A DNA stretch of 64,000 nt, taken from Roridomyces roridus. Its lineage: Eukaryota > Basidiomycota > Agaricomycetes > Agaricales > Mycenaceae. The DNA is taken from assembly GCA_029378245.1 (NCBI GenBank), contig JARKIF010000033.1, positions 310,001-374,000 on the forward strand, given 5' to 3'. The notes below the pieces were generated by a model that was not told where the DNA came from, made no database searches, and saw only the letters and a program-made list of their open reading frames with translations. Below, piece after piece: positions 23,532 to 34,261 of this stretch (the first letter of the stretch is position 1; every line of letters begins with the position of its first letter). The position numbers and the translations under genes were made by a program.

Positions 23532-26100
23532 CGCCATTTGTGCGTGGATATTCTGAGCATAAAATGCATTCGTGTTTTTCTCCACATCCAGCGCTAGAAA
23601 TGCGAGGAGAGTGACCGAGTACAGAATGGCAGATTCCACAGGGATCTCCAGAAGGGATTTTCGGGGACCCTCGTAGTTTCGCCGGAGCAACACGATTCGC
23701 CATATGATGAGGAGAGTTGTGGTGAGGCTGGTTGCGATGGACATTGAAAAGTAAATGGTGCTGAATTTCACGAAGTGCGCAGATTTCTTGGCAACCGTGA
23801 GGGCCTCCGAGCTCTCTGCCAATATGACTTGATCAGAGACAACAATCCCGGCCAAGACTGCTAACCGGTAAGTTCAATTTGCGCAGAGGACTGTATGACT
23901 TGCCTGCGCCAGTAATGGTTGCGGCAACCGGAAGGAGGACTATTAGCCAGCGACGACCCCAGATGATCCAGCATCGCCATATCTGTATGGCAGGTATACT
24001 GTAGCAAAACTGGACGTGATTTTGCCAAAAACAACACCACTCTACACGAGAAAATGACACAGGTGAGTCGAAAAGCACAACTTCAGAAGGCATTAAGAAA
24101 AAGCACAACCTCTGCAGCGTGAACGGCACAGGTGTCAGTGCCATCGAAAAATGACACAACCTTCGAACATGAAACGACACAACCTTATCTGGTGTTAAGA
24201 AAACAACACAACCCTCCAGTTAGCCCCAATTTTGCAACAGGTATCTACCAACCAACGACGCAACCCGCGTTCAAATTTCAAATATCCATTGGGGAGGCGT
24301 GACAGACGCGGCAGTGACAAGAAATGATGGGTTGATGCCGCATAGTGCCGGCCGTAGGAATGCCGATACATCTGATATTGATTCATTGATGAACAACCGC
24401 GGAAAGGATGAACAATTAGAAGGCGTCTATCATCAAATCACACTGACGGCCTATACATGAGTGGAGAGGCATGGTATGAGAAGCATAAATGTATCTGCAT
24501 TACATCAAATCTACTCTTACTCTCTATTAGACTTGTAGCCGGGGACGACACCTAAGTCAGAGGTCCTGCAGTGCAGCGCCATGAGTGATGCGGCGAAGGG
24601 GGCGAGCATGTTTCCGGTGTTTGATTCTCCGTTGGTGATTTGATTGCCCGGCAGGGGTCACATCCTAGTCATGATTATTCAGAAAGGCCGTTTGGTATAT
24701 ACTATACCTCAACAGTCAACTATACCTGGTTTCCTACCTGGGTCATTTGTTCCAACTATCTTGAGCCTGTGCTGTTTTTGCCACCGGGACAGGAGGTTGT
24801 GTCATTTTGAAAAAAACGGGTTGTGTTGTTTCTGCAGCAACTGCAGGTTGTGTTGTTTTGTGCGTGGGTTGTGTCATTTTTGTGGAACCGTTGCTGGAAA
24901 AATTGGAGTGAGAAGGTGGTTGTGTCAGTCTTTCTCTGTTTTTCAAGCTGAGTCGTAATTCCTGTTACACGAAGGAGGTTGTGCTTTTTATCACAGAAAA
25001 TGTGTTAAGCTGAGCCTTTATCATGCTAAAAACCAGAGGTTGCGTCGAAAAAGGGTTTTGCTACACTATACCTTCCATATATCTGTATGGCAGGATACAG
25101 GTAGCAAATTATTGTGACAATCAGAAAAATGGCACAACCTTGAGAGTCAAAAAAGCACCACCTTAAAAAAAGGCACAACCTTTGGAGTTGCAACAATTTG
25201 AAGATCATGACAGGTCCTGGGAGACTGGCTGGTGCATCAATGATTCATGATTCTTGGACCACGGTAACATCCCGGCTGGACTGACAATCACACCCATCAC
25301 AACTCACTTTGGGGCAATTTCTCCAGGTCTCCACTGCGACCCTTAGCCCTACCATTCAAATCCTGTTAGAATCAAGTATCTTTCTATGAATGGCCTGCTG
25401 AGATTAAGCCCCAGGTTTGACAGAGTACCAGTAGATCAGTGTTGACAACCCACTGATGGCCATGGTGTGGGATCAATCGATCACCGTGGATGCTGGGATC
25501 AATTGAGATCAATCGGTGCCGGCGTCACATCAATACAATTCTACAGTCAGTCATAGGTTCAGTCATAAGTTCATTTTCTGAACGATGAGTGTTTCTTTCC
25601 TAAGCTGCGCTCTTTGCTCATCGGTCGACCAGGTGGTGCTTTTTTTCTGTGTGAATCCTTTGGTGGTGTCACGAATAATTTTGCTACACGTATCCTTCCA
25701 TATATCTGGGATAAACACTCAGCGAAAAAAGGCACATCCGAGTCATGACACTTACAAAAATCCAGTCTGCCATGAATATGTTGATGCAAAAGAATGTATC
25801 CCCTACTCCCTCGATCCACGCACTCAGATGGCTCAAGGAAAACATAAGACCAGGACCACCGGGGAGTTCATTATTGTCGATAGCATTTGAATAGAACACC
25901 CAGTTGACTGCGGCATGAATTGTGGAGCATGTATACGCCGCAATCACCAGGGCAATTCTACCATTCCTCTGAGCACCAGTGTAGGTCTTGCACACCACTG
26001 TAACAAGCAGTTGTCTCAGAGAACTGATGGATCTGGCCAGACGGAGAAATTTACTTACTAATTTGTCGCAGAGTCACGAATACTGCCATGGTGTACAGCC
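23532..26100 (-). CDS. Multi-spanning membrane protein (agaricomycete family), intron expanded by two elements
   Basis: Exons on the minus strand: 26100-26059, 25997-25756, 23982-23904 and 23860-23532, joining in phase to MAVFVTLRQI ... GRIALVIAAYTCSTIHAAVNW ... CINIFMADWIF|IWRCWIIWGRRWLIVLLPVAATITGA|AVLAGIVVSDQ ... STIYFSMSIATSLTTTLLIIW ... ESAILYSVTLLAFLAL ... FYAQNIHAQMA. There are several hydrophobic segments. The intron 23903-23861 uses a GC donor (GCAAGT). The intron 25755-23983 is about 1.8 kb because two elements sit at its acceptor. The last exon expected from the paralogue (GFAPLLIL-like) was not found downstream, and the first exon is uncertain, so the gene may be damaged. Function unknown. 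Confidence 0.65.
23986..25079. mobile_element. TATGGCAGGTATA-ended element, copy A (in intron)
   Basis: Left end TATGGCAGGTATACTGTAGC and right end, other strand, TATGGAAGGTATAGTGTAGC, flanked by the 6-bp repeat TATCTG (23980-23985 and 25080-25085). Both subterminal regions carry many ACACAACC/GGTTGTGT words in A/T-rich spacers. No protein-coding content was seen. The superfamily is not assigned. Confidence 0.78.
25086..25702. mobile_element. TATGGCAGG-ended element, copy B (tandem with A)
   Basis: Begins TATGGCAGGATACAGGTAGC immediately after copy A's flanking TATCTG and ends (other strand) TATGGAAGGATACGTGTAGC, followed by another TATCTG at 25703-25708. It shares the GCACAACC-type subterminal motif. 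Both elements therefore used the same 6-bp target, giving three copies of TATCTG. Confidence 0.75.
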
Positions 26101-26487
26101 CTGCATGGGAAGTTCAGATGAATGAGCACGCTAGAACACGGGGAGATCACATTCCATGAAACCAATCCTCGACTATAAGGGCACTGACAGGAAGTGGGGG
26201 ACTCATCATAAGGGATGGGTGCTCGGTTGCCGTGTCAAAGGCTTTATCCTCCAGTTTGTAACGGCATCAGAAATTGAACACATGCTCAATGTCCCAGGGT
26301 ACAAGACGCCGTATTTCCTTAAGCAGCGGAAGCGTGGTCATCCGCCGTGTTTATCTGGGAGTGTCACATAGCTCCCACAGGTTTTGACCACAGAACCCGC
26401 CATTCGGCTTCAAGGCGAATAGAACATGATCAATGGAGCCCTACTATCCTCTCACCAATCCAAAAAACCACGCTGGTCTTCGCGTGG
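26101..26487. other. No gene recognised
   Basis: A short stretch upstream of the membrane protein gene and before the next element. It may contain its first exon and promoter, but no convincing start codon with splice donor was found. Confidence 0.4.
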
Positions 26488-26496
26488 GGCATTTCT

Positions 26497-27950
26497 GGGC
26501 ACACAGAAAGTGCCGCCATGCCGCCAACTGACGCCATCGGCGCCACTTTTTGGCGGCAGTGGTGGCGTCACTTTTGTCACACTGCCGCCACTGCCGCCAT
26601 TACTACCGCCACACATTACGCCTTGGGCAGCGCCAAATGAAAGTACAATTTAATATTATTCTACAAGAAAGTAGGCACGAAGATGTTCGAAACACAATAT
26701 TCCAGGTGTGGCACCTTGTTCTTATTAGGCCCACTTCGACGAGAATCCGGGGGCGCCGGACTCATCCAGCTCATCAATCTCTGCGTCCAAGAAATTTCAG
26801 AACTCCCGAAGACTGCAATGCATCCACTTCCAGACTCCATCCGTTCGACGGAATGAATCTGGGTGTATATTGGATTGCTCCGATGCAGCGACGCCAAGTT
26901 TCCTTACCTTTTGCCCCAGTGGGAGATTTTGCGGAACCCCTGGTTCGTATAGTCTCCAGACAGACGCGGGGGAAGATGGAATCGGTGCCGGTGCCTTCGA
27001 TACTCTGTTGAATCATCAGCAGATAGGTGGGTATCATTCAACGACGACCACACTTCTTTCTGCGACGCCGGAACTAGTCACGTATTCGGTTCATGCTTCA
27101 GTATACGGTGTGCATTCAACGAGGTATTTGCGGTGTCTGAGGTGGGTCTACAAAGGATAAACCGTCGGTCGGGTGGAATGCCATGAACTCCGCCGAGTAC
27201 TGAGACGACTCGAAATTGAGTAATATAAAGAAACGAGTGACTGTAGACGTGTTGGAGCTTGTTGGAGTAATGCCACGGATTAATATTTCAGTCGCTTGGG
27301 CGACTGGACTTGCTCCTAATACAAGTTCAATGAGCAAATGACCGAATGCCGTGTTTACTTAGAATGCACTGATCAAAGGAATCATTGATTTCCAGTTCAA
27401 ACGGTCAGTGAGAGTGGATGTGGTGAATGTACAAGCACTTGAACATATGCTCCCTTCAAGTGACATTTTTAACGCTTAAAAAACTGCCGCCACCACTGCC
27501 GCCACATCTGCCAAATTGACGCCAACATGTCACACTCTGTCACGCTACTGCCGCCAACTGCCGCCACCACTGACGCCCATCTTGATGCCGACTCTGACGC
27601 CCTTGCCCAACCCTTGCCGCCAACTTTCTGCCGCCGGCGCCACCTTTGACGCCGCCTTTGACGCCTTTTGCCGCCAACTCTGACGCCCCTGCCGCCATGT
27701 CTTCGACTTTCAACTGGACAAAATAGTCATCTGTGCACTGTGGATAAGGCAGATACCCGCGTCTATGGGTGAGTCTTGAGTCCTTTGACATCCAACCACC
27801 CAGAGAAGCATCTCACATGTACTAGAACTCGAAATATACACTCAGGACAATACTGCCGCCAAGTGACTGCCGCCAACACTGCCGCCAACTGCCGCCAACA
27901 CTGCCGCCAACTGCCGCCAGGGCGTCACTGGCGGCACTTTCTGGGGGCCC
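26497..27950. mobile_element. Non-autonomous element with GCCGCCA motif arrays
   Basis: A 1,454-bp element flanked by an exact 9-bp repeat GGCATTTCT (26488-26496 and 27951-27959). Inverted ends: GGGCACACAGAAAGTGCCGC on the left and GGGCCCCCAGAAAGTGCCGC on the right (other strand). About 130 bp at the left and 470 bp at the right are arrays of TGCCGCCA, ACTGCCGCC and TGACGCC. A 9-bp duplication fits MULE-type insertion, or hAT with one extra matching base. Central 0.8 kb has short minus-strand ORFs of unknown meaning. Confidence 0.78.
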
Positions 27951-28145
27951 GGCATTTCTGATCAACTACTGATATCAGAATTCGGTGGACCCACCATGGA
28001 TTGCGCGAATGCCAAAAAGCAGCCGAGGACTCAAGACGCCGCAAATCCCGCAATACACCTCTCTCCTCTCACCATACCACTCGGACTCCAGCGACTCAGG
28101 CTTCACAATCACGGTATATTTCGAGGCTCAATCGAAGCACATGGC

Positions 28146-29290
28146 CTACAATCCGGCAAACTTCTCCACGAATGCGACAAACGTATTGAACAGCGCCATG
28201 GCATGAAAATCGAGATTCAAATCATGTCCGCTCCCCTCAGCCACGACAACATCGAAACTCCGCGCATCAGGCCAGAGCACCTGTTCGGCCTCCGTCAACG
28301 CGGTCACATTGTTGCATGTGTCCCCGTTGCAAAAGAGTTGATCCTCCGACCCAACGATCTTCACCACAGGCCCAGCGTACTGGTTTGGCAACGACGTTGT
28401 GGGAATTTGTGCAAACATGGACACGGTTCCCACGTCCTTTGTGAAGTTGTCGAAAACAATCATGCGTGGTGAAAAGGCGGTTTTGTCTCGGGGGTAGAAG
28501 GCGGTCCGGTTGGCATTCGAGACGTATGCGGGGTCGAGAGTCGCCCAGCGAACTGGATCGACGTCGCGTGCGGGGGAATACGAAGTTGAGGAGGGGCCAA
28601 GTGAGCCGGGCTCGACGATGAGGGCACTAGTGAGGACGAGGCCATCAAACGGGGAGTGAGAGCCCTCGATGATGGCGCCAAAATTTAGGAGGCCCGAACC
28701 GGCGCTGTGGCCCACACCAATGACCTTTTTGAATGGCCCAATGCCGGAGATGATTGGGCCACTTTTGAGGTTCCGGGCTATCTGTGACATGACTGCCGAA
28801 ACGCTCGGGTATTGGACATCCGATGCGTTTGGTGGCCGTGAACTCAGGCCAACACCAAGCCAATCGACTGCAAGAGAGGGGATTCCACGGTCGCAGGAGA
28901 AGGCCGCGTAAGAGTAGTTTTTGAACTCCTCCGCCGGTGGGGACCAGTATTGGTTGGTGTATGTGAATCCGTGGACGAGGAGCTGTACAACATCTAACAT
29001 GGAATGATCAGACATGCTTCGGGAGTGTAAGAGTGAAGAGATTACCAGAGGAGACCGCCTCCGGGCGGCAGAAAACACCATAGATATATCATATTATACG
29101 TGTCATCCAGACGACGTAGACCGCTCGCATTGGACTGCAGCCCAGCCAATGCATCCAGGGGATCCGTAGGAAGAAGGGCCTCGATGTGAACAGGCATGGA
29201 TGTCGTCGAGCAGGAGCAGAGTGCACCGACTCCGGAGAATAAGGACGAAAGGAACAGGAAGAGCATTGTTGAATTCAGTCTGCTGTACAT
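28146..29290 (-). CDS. Secreted alpha/beta-hydrolase, copy 1
   Basis: Exon 1 is 29290-29046 and exon 2 is 28993-28146 (acceptor TTAG). A hydrophobic leader (MLFLFLSSLFSGVGALCSC) predicts secretion. The alpha/beta-hydrolase fold is supported by HG in LLVHGFTY (oxyanion region), the nucleophile elbow GVGHSAGSG, the acid in VGSEDQLFC and the catalytic His in GSGHDLNL. Several N-x-S/T sites are present. Substrate unknown; an esterase or lipase-like role is plausible. Just before the exon 1 donor this copy carries 7 nt more than copy 2 (TATAATATGATATATC versus TACAATATCTCC), so that splicing as in copy 2 would be out of frame. It may use another splice site or be frameshifted. Confidence 0.72.
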
Positions 29291-29985
29291 AGTGGATATT
29301 TATGTCTGTTCCCGTTGACGTTAATCCTAAAGATACTTATTTCACCGGCGCCGGGAATGAATGCCGCACGCGGGCGCTCACCTAGCCTGTCGCGGTGTAA
29401 GAACGCCGTCTTTGCTCGAGGTCCGTCTATGTCCGTGTTCAGCTAGCATTCCTGCGAATCAGATCAGCTTCCGAGTCAGACGAAAACGACGTTAATCCAT
29501 TCACTATGTACTTGATTCCCCGGCGACGGCGATGGGATAGGAAAAGGAAGGAATGCCGCCCGCACGCGCGACACGTGTCATGGTGTAAGAACGACTTCGC
29601 TCAGATCAGGTTCCGAGTCTGACGAAAAATCACTGGAATATTGAACGCTAGCCGGGTTCAAGTTTGTCCCACAAAAATCTTTGAATCAAGTTCGGGGGAG
29701 AACTGTGCGAGGTTGGTGAGGATCAGGTGAGTCCGTGTAACTACACACCGACCCAAAACCGACCAGGCATTGGTGCAGACTCTAATATGCATTCGGGACC
29801 CTCAAAATGGTTCTGACATGAAAATGAGTGCGGATACCACGGGATGTGTCAACGCACTTTTTGAGGAGGTCCGACTCGGCGGAGATGGTGGTCACTGTCA
29901 GAAAAGAGGTGCCCCCAGGTGGAGCTGATTGACATTCCTGCTCCAATCGATCAGGATAAAGTTACACGTCGACAATGGATTCAAG
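29291..29985. other. Intergenic; no gene recognised
   Basis: Contains a local duplication: GGTGTAAGAACG plus TTCCGAGTC(A/T)GACGAAAA occurs near 29392-29486 and again near 29580-29625. Presumably it includes the promoter of copy 1. Confidence 0.5.
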
Positions 29986-29993
29986 AACAGAGC

Positions 29994-31864
29994 CTAGAAT
30001 CTGGCAAACTTCTCCACGAATGCGACAAACGTATTGAATGGCCCCAGCGCGCGGAAATCGAGGTTCAAATCATGCCCGCTCCCTTCAGCTATCACGACTT
30101 CGACACTCCTCGCATCGGGGAATAACGCGCGCTCCATCTCCGTTAACGCCCCAACATCCGCACACCTGGTATTACCATCCCCAGTGCAAAAGAATTGATC
30201 CTCTGACCCAACGATCTTCACCACAGACCCCGTGTATTTATTCGGCAACGACGTCGTCGGAGTCTGTGCGAAAATCGACACGGTCCTATGGCAGGTATAC
30301 TGTAGCAAAACCTGAGAGGAATTTACGCAAAATGACACAACTCGATTTGAATGAAGGAGCACAACCTGCAAAAACAACACAGGTTTGACTTTTGACATGA
30401 AAACGACACAACCTGGCTTTGGCAATGAACTTATTTCCTAAAGTCCAAATCAAAAACCAGCAGACGGAACAGAATCCCCTTACATCAATTCTTGATCCCC
30501 GATGTTGCCATCAACCTTTCCTGGCATGCTGCATGCTGATGATGTATGTCACAGTTCATTCATCTGTTTCGAGGGCAGCGAGTGTGGTGGGGTCCAGACC
30601 TTGGATAGACATTGCACACCTTTTCACACCAAGCTGCAGTCAATAGAAATCAGAAAGTGTTAGCAATTCACCTCAGAATGCAGTCCGAATGTGATGGTAT
30701 GTCATGTGGTTCCGCGGCGCCGTTGATCCACTAGGCAGTGCCATGATCTTGTCATTGGTGATCACCGGCAATCATTTCGGCAAGTTGAACCCAATTTTCT
30801 CAAGACCTATAGGCCCAAGTTTGTGGTTGTGCCATTTGGAGTTGAACATGACGGTTGTGTCTTTTGTTGCGTCCACTTTTTTGGGTTGTGTCGTTTTTTG
30901 TCTAGTCGGCACAGTTGATGACCTTTGTGGTGGCAAAGGCCCTGAGTTGTGTTGTTTTTCCTCCCAAAACCAGCACGTGTGTCAAAAAACAGTTTTGCTA
31001 CACTATACCTGCCATACGGTCCCCACGTCCTTTGTGAAGTTGTCGAAAGCGAACATGCGTGGCGAGAAGGCCGTTTTGTCTGGGGAGTAGAAGATGGTAC
31101 GGTTGGCAGTGGAGACGTATGCCGGGTCGAGGGTCGCCCAGCGGAGTGGATCGACGTCCCGTGCGGGGGAGAGCATGGATGATATCGGGCCGAGGTCGGC
31201 GGGCTCGACTATGAGGAGACCGGTGAGGATGAGACCGTCGAACGGGGAGTGAGGGCCCTCGACGATGGCGCCAAAGTTCAAGAGGCCTGAGCCGGCGCTG
31301 TGGCCCATGCCAATGACTTTCTGGAAAGGCCGAGTGCCTGGAAAGATCGGTGTAGTTTTGAGGAGTAGGGCAATCTGAGACATAGCCGCCGAAACGCTCG
31401 GATATTGGACGTCCGATGCGCTCTCTGGCCGCGAGCTCAGCCCGACACCAAGCCAATCGACAGCAAGAGAGGGTATTCCACGGTCGCACGAGAAGGCTGC
31501 GTAGGAGTAGTTTCTGAATTCTTCCGTGGGTGGAGCCCAATATTGACTAGTGTATGTAATTCCGTGGACGAGGAGCTGTATTACGTCTGTCATAGAACAA
31601 TCAGACCTGCTTTCTGAAATCATGAGGGAAGAAACGACCAGAGGAGACCGCTTCTGGACGACAGAAAACACCGGAGATATTGTACGTGTTGTCTAGACGA
31701 CGTAGACCGCTTGCATTAGTCTGCCCAGCAAATGTGTCCAAGGGATTCTTTGGAAGCAAGACATCGACGTGGACAGGGATAGATGTCGTCGAGCAAGAGC
31801 AGAGTGCACCGACTCCTGAGAATAACGAAGACAAGAAGAAGAAGAGCATCCTCGCATCCTGCAT
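29994..31864 (-). pseudogene. Secreted alpha/beta-hydrolase, copy 2, interrupted by an element
   Basis: Exon 1 begins at 31864 (MQDARMLFFFLSSLFSGVGALCSC) and exon 2 at about 31592 (acceptor ACAG, then DVIQLLVHG). It retains GMGHSAGSG, VGSEDQFFC and GSGHDLNL and is clearly a tandem paralogue of copy 1. Between FTKDVGT (31017) and VSIFAQTPTTS (30286) a 730-bp element is inserted. Without it, the coding sequence is continuous to a stop at 29994. As it stands the reading frame is broken before the catalytic Asp and His. Confidence 0.8.
30287..31016. mobile_element. TATGGCAGGTATA-ended element, copy C (in hydrolase exon)
   Basis: Ends TATGGCAGGTATACTGTAGC on the left and TATGGCAGGTATAGTGTAGC on the right (other strand), flanked by the 6-bp repeat CGGTCC (30281-30286 and 31017-31022). 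Subterminal ACACAACC/GGTTGTGT words match copies A and B. Comparison with hydrolase copy 1 confirms both boundaries. Confidence 0.85.
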
Positions 31865-32259
31865 GCCGTGGTGGATATTTAAGAGACCCCCGCGGAAGGC
31901 CGTGGCTCCGGCATGGGAATAGCTAGGAGATACCGCGGCTGGAAAGGTAGTGGAATGAGTACTCTTGAGGAGAAGATGGCCGTCGGGAACAAGAGGTGCC
32001 GAAGGCGGTGCGGCTGATTGGCATCTGGTGCTCCTTCCCTTTCACTCTGACCTTGCTCTGACCTCGAGGCCTTGTTCGAACGTTCTTGGGCACTCGCTCC
32101 CGCTTTTCTTTCAGTAAGTGGTGCTTTTGGAGCTCCCAGGAAAGATAATTGACCCGCGTGCGTCAGCCTCTGATCCATTCACGTTTTCGCCTCCGCCCGT
32201 GAGCACCATTCCGAGATTTTCTAGGACCTCATCATCAGAGTCAAAAGCTCAAGCCTCCC
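31865..32259. other. Intergenic promoter region
   Basis: About 395 bp between the divergent hydrolase copy 2 and the F-box-like gene. TATTTAAG near 31875-31882 lies upstream of the minus-strand hydrolase. Nothing else recognised. Confidence 0.4.
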
Positions 32260-33440
32260 ATGGACGCACTTCCTCAAGAACTCGTCGATCGCATCATCGA
32301 CTCCTGCGATGACTCGCGCACTTTCAAGGCCTGCGGCCTCGTCTGCAAGCGATGGACCTACGCCACTCGGTCCCACCTTTTCAACAAACTAACTGTCTGC
32401 GCCGACGGTCTCCCTCATATCGTGGATCTTATCGACGACTCCTCGTCTCCGATTCTTTCCTTCATCCAAAATCTTACGCTCAACGTAGCACCTGATGCCC
32501 TCGACGACACGCTGTTGGCACGACTCCATCCATGCCCCAATCTCCGTCGTATCACTGTGTTGGGCCGCGACGCGAATCAATTGCGTTCGGGGGACGCTAT
32601 GCTGCCGGATCAGCTCCATGCTATCCAGTCACACCTGCGTTCCTGGGTCGCCGATTCTCCGCATTCGATATCGAGCCTGCATTTGAATCTGCCCACGACC
32701 AGTCTTTCGCTGGAGACCATCATGGGAGTAATAACTTCCTTTCCATGTCTGCGAGTGCTGCATGTGGAGGGCTTCTTGGCTCATGAGCCGGCGCCACCGC
32801 CCTCGGTCAAGCTGGAATGCCCACTGCAGACGCTTTCTGTACAGGGTTGTGGAAAGGTCTTATTCTCCTGGCTCCTCACCCTACCGTCCGTTCCTGCCCT
32901 CAGTTCTCTGAGTGTGGGACCATTCGACGACGACGTGAAACCCTTGATTAGGTTTATCCAAGACGCCGGCAGTGGATTGCGCAGTCTCAAACTTGACAAC
33001 ACAGGTACTTCCTGGGATGGTGAGGCAAAGCCCGTGTCCTACAATTTTAATAACACGAACGCCCTGCAGAAGCGCTCTCTCAAACGCGCGACATTCTACA
33101 ACACATCCCACAGGGCCTGCAGCACTTCTCTTGCCAATGTTACTTCGCCAGGGAGATCCCCGAAATCCTACTCCTCCTCCCTCCCGAAGCGTGCCAACGC
33201 CTGCGTTCGATCAAGTTCATAGTATCTCGTACTCAGGCTGTGGCCGAGCGGGACGAGGTTTCCTGGGCTGATTTCGACGGTGCGCTAGCCGACCCGCGGT
33301 TCAAGGGCTTATTGGAGTTCACGATGCACGCGAGTGAGACGGGGAAGAACCACGTGAGCATGATGACGGAGGAGGTGAAGGTACTTTTGGCGCGGGCGGT
33401 CGCGCGGGGCATTTTGGTGAGAGAATCGACGTGGAATTAA
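32260..33440 (+). CDS. F-box/LRR-like protein
   Basis: Exons 32260-33004 and 33070-33440 give 371 residues. The 65-nt intron (GTACTT...CTGCAG, branch-like TAATAAC) resolves an apparent frame change. The N-terminus LPQELVDRIIDSCDDSRTFKACGLVCKRW follows the F-box pattern, so it probably acts as a substrate adaptor of an SCF ubiquitin ligase through Skp1. The remainder has irregular leucine-rich segments (LRRITVLG, LRVLHVEG, LQTLSVQGC, LRSLKLDN). Large lineage-specific F-box families of this kind are typical of mushrooms. Target unknown. Confidence 0.82.
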
Positions 33441-34261
33441 CGGGTGGGTCCTACCCGTTCAATCCTACTTGACGCTTATGTGTTGCGTTTTGGGCGCTTC
33501 ATATTATATATTCTACGGCGGGAAGAGACCAATTCCGGGCTTCTAGGGCACTGGGGAAACTTGGAGCGAGCGAGGCCGTGGCGATTCAAGCCCTGAGACC
33601 GATATGGGGATCGACGGTATCGGACGCCGCTGGTCGATGACATGGTTGTGATTTGCTTTGAATTGAATGGGTCTGCGGGAATTTCAATGTCGCATATCAT
33701 CGAGTGAGCGCTGGATACGAGACTGTGATGCCATCTGTCTGGAAGGTGGGTTACGGTCCCAGTTTATTACATCACAGAAAAAATTGAACCTTGAAAAATC
33801 CAGCTCTTGGCTTGGAAGTTGGATTTGACCGACGGACTTACAGTCAAAGCTTACAGTACCTCCGCAATTTGACATCTTCGTCCGACGTCGGAAATAATAC
33901 ACCATTCAATGACATATACAGCCTTACACGTGTAATTTAGCCCGTTATCTCTGTTCCCGATGGTCTTCCAATTCCATGACCTCAAGGATGTCCAACATTG
34001 GAAGCGGCCAGACGCTTCCGAGGATTCCAAACATGCAATGGTTGACCCTCGCGCGCACCATCCCGTATCAGATGCGGATACAGAGTAAGCTGCATGAATT
34101 CTTCTATGGGTTTTCCGATTTGTCACTCATTCATCAACCCGTCTTTTGCGTCCGCGTCAACACGGACCCGCAATGCCGCTTCATCTTTTTTTTATTTGTA
34201 TGCAACTTTGAGGATGAATAAAAGCCCCCGCCGGCTATGTATCTGTCGAGTCCCTTCCCCA
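33441..34261. other. Intergenic; no gene recognised
   Basis: About 820 bp between the F-box-like gene and the MFS gene. Small ORFs only. Confidence 0.55.
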
